Shown: piece after piece, positions 16,094 through 16,957 of the stretch
How the letters are laid out: each line of letters opens with the position of its first letter
How positions within the stretch are numbered: position 1 is the stretch's first letter
NCBI GenBank assembly: GCA_026770575.1
Contig: MU657289.1
Span: 117,719-134,675, forward strand
Direction: 5' to 3'
Length of the DNA stretch: 16,957 nucleotides
DNA from: Pelagophyceae sp. CCMP2097
Taxonomy: Eukaryota; Sar; Pelagophyceae
Translations under genes and position numbers: made by a program
The notes under the pieces: model-generated
What the model saw: only the letters and a program-made list of their open reading frames with translations
The model's database searches: none
Told to the model about the DNA's origin: nothing

Positions 16094-16375
16094 ATGCATC
16101 TTTCGCTTTTCGCATTGCGGATCTTCGCGGGCGGCGGTTTCCGGACGCCGGCAAACGCCGAAGAGTCGCAGAAGAGGAATGTGCTCGAGGGCGGCGTTTC
16201 GCTGGTGCCATACGACGGTTTGTCCGACACCGCGGCGTCCGACGCTGTGTCCGACGCCGCGCGGGCGGTCAAAGCGGAGCCCGAAACGCGCTGCGGCAAC
16301 AGCAGCAGCAGCGCGGCGGCGGCGGCGGCGGCGCGCATTCCGGCGAGCGCGGCGCCACCGAACGAGCGGCGCTAG
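16094..16375 (+). CDS. Hypothetical Ala/Ser-rich ORF
   Basis: A 93-residue frame with strong GC third-position bias. It starts with a hydrophobic stretch (MHLSLFALRIFAGGG) and continues through a soluble middle (TPANAEESQKRNVLEGG, then VSLVPYDGLSD). It ends in a poly-Ser (AGC repeat) and poly-Ala (GCG repeat) low-complexity tail before TAG at 16373-16375. No family recognised. See the preceding ORF for a possible join; the ATG at 16094 may be internal. Confidence 0.4.
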   Translation: MHLSLFALRIFAGGGFRTPANAEESQKRNVLEGGVSLVPYDGLSDTAASDAVSDAARAVKAEPETRCGNSSSSAAAAAAARIPASAAPPNERR

Positions 16376-16426
16376 ATCGCTCGACGCAAGCTCTTCCCAA
16401 ACTTATTAAACAGGGTTTTACAAAAC

Positions 16427-16480
16427 GGTGGATCTTTAGCAAGCAAACGGTTGCTTGCTTAAAATCCACCCTGGGTGGGG
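16427..16480 (+). repeat. Dispersed repeat, copy 4, within a 20-bp-arm hairpin
   Basis: Left arm GGTGGATCTTTAGCAAGCAA (16427-16446), loop acgg, right arm TTGCTTGCTTAAAATCCACC (16451-16470), 18 of 20 positions complementary. The right arm runs on into the common core ccctgggtgggg. The left arm is in effect an inverted second copy of the repeat's front half. Confidence 0.9.
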
Positions 16481-16693
16481 CTGGCCCAATAGGGAGTGCC
16501 CGCCAAAACAGTGACAAAGACGGGCTACCAGGCCAAAAGGCTGTGGATGCCCATGCCTGTGGCGGTGGTTTGTGCGCATTGCGCTTGACCGCCTCGTGCA
16601 AGGAAGGGAGGCTAAACACTTTGGCTCTTTGGTCGGTTTGTAGGGGAAGCCTTGTGGGGTGCGGGTGGCGTCGGCGGCTTTATCATGGCCCTG

Positions 16694-16748
16694 ACGGAGA
16701 AGTAGATATACCGTGTTCGGCCCAGCATAGCTGGGTCCTTTTCTCCGT
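16694..16748. other. Nested hairpin, possible structured RNA
   Basis: Outer arms ACGGAGAA (16694-16701) and TTCTCCGT (16741-16748) pair perfectly. Inside, CCCAGC-ATA-GCTGGG (16721-16735) forms a tight stem, extendable by a G-U and a G-C pair. It lies in non-coding sequence. I do not recognise an RNA family. Confidence 0.45.
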
Positions 16749-16957
16749 TCAGTGCTTTTTTGCCTCTGGGCTAAGGTAGATAGTCTGCAAGACTTACAAA
16801 TAAAGGGCCCGGGATGTGAGAAGAAGTAAAAGAAAAACGTGTCCAGGAAGAGCATGTCACCAAGAGTCCCGCTCCACGCGCTATCTCAGCACATTCAGTA
16901 GTCGGTGTAGCGTACCATGGGCACAAGCGGGTCGAAGCGCTGTTGTTGCTGCAACAG

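Larger units (their letters stand above)
16376..16957. other. Non-coding right end of the window
   Basis: GC content falls here and no domain-bearing frame is present. It contains dispersed repeat copy 4 within a long hairpin (16427-16480), a nested hairpin (16694-16748), an AATAAA at 16799-16804 that could be a polyadenylation signal for the plus-strand ORFs, and a short inverted repeat ctgttg/caacag at the very end. Confidence 0.5.

Noticed and set aside
16750..16800. U2 snRNA-like string (ctgggctaaggtagatag)
   Set aside because: Resembles the U2 5' region only over a few bases; the branch-site recognition and Sm sequences are absent.
1..16957. CRISPR array, bacterial operon or prophage
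   Set aside because: Spliced eukaryotic genes throughout; the tandem repeats lack regular spacers, and no Shine-Dalgarno-led gene strings are present.

Overview
This window looks like nuclear DNA of a GC-rich photosynthetic stramenopile, most likely a pelagophyte of the Aureococcus/Pelagomonas type. Four things point there: dense eukaryotic genes cut by many short introns (about 46-350 bp); a predicted plastid protein whose signal peptide ends in the heterokont AFAP motif; an intronless MYND-RING-Sel1 gene in tandem copies, a family I recall as greatly expanded in pelagophytes; and a short dispersed repeat. The clade assignment is inference; no rRNA or organelle marker is present.

Layout. 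(1) 290-2420, minus: a tandem duplication of a MYND/RING/Sel1 gene. The left copy (384-1391) is intact apart from a small frameshift near its C terminus. The right copy is a pseudogene without MYND and with several frameshifts. (2) 2981-6536, plus: a PPP-family Ser/Thr phosphatase in about 12 exons, with a 755-bp satellite-filled intron. (3) 7109-7931, plus: a six-exon plastid-targeted YbeD/DUF493-like protein. (4) 8284-9537, minus: a three-exon DGAT2-family acyltransferase. It diverges from (5) 9674-10567, plus: an MTH1/NUDT1-like Nudix protein with a ruined Nudix box. The two share a 136-bp intergenic region holding a 12-bp-arm palindrome and a TATA-like element. (6) 10786-14681, minus: subunit 2 of the conserved oligomeric Golgi complex (COG2). 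I rebuilt it as 12 exons, 752 aa, with exon phases that all close. (7) 15398-16375: a minus-strand coiled-coil exon built of 21-nt heptad repeats, and plus-strand small ORFs of unknown function. The genes are unrelated housekeeping functions, not an operon.

The most unusual signals are in the introns. Of 31 introns I placed, 30 have a downstream exon that begins with G, and 29 begin with GT or GC, the same dinucleotides used as 5' splice sites. At least two introns appear to start with GC (both GCGCGG) because no GT fits. About ten introns contain short direct tandem duplications. Together this suggests introns made or enlarged by local duplication or by insertion of introner-like elements. 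A dispersed repeat with the core ATCCACCCTGGGTGG occurs four times, always in the same orientation, once inside a COG2 intron.

All exon boundaries were set by eye from reading frame, splice dinucleotides and remembered family similarity; no alignment or RNA evidence was available.
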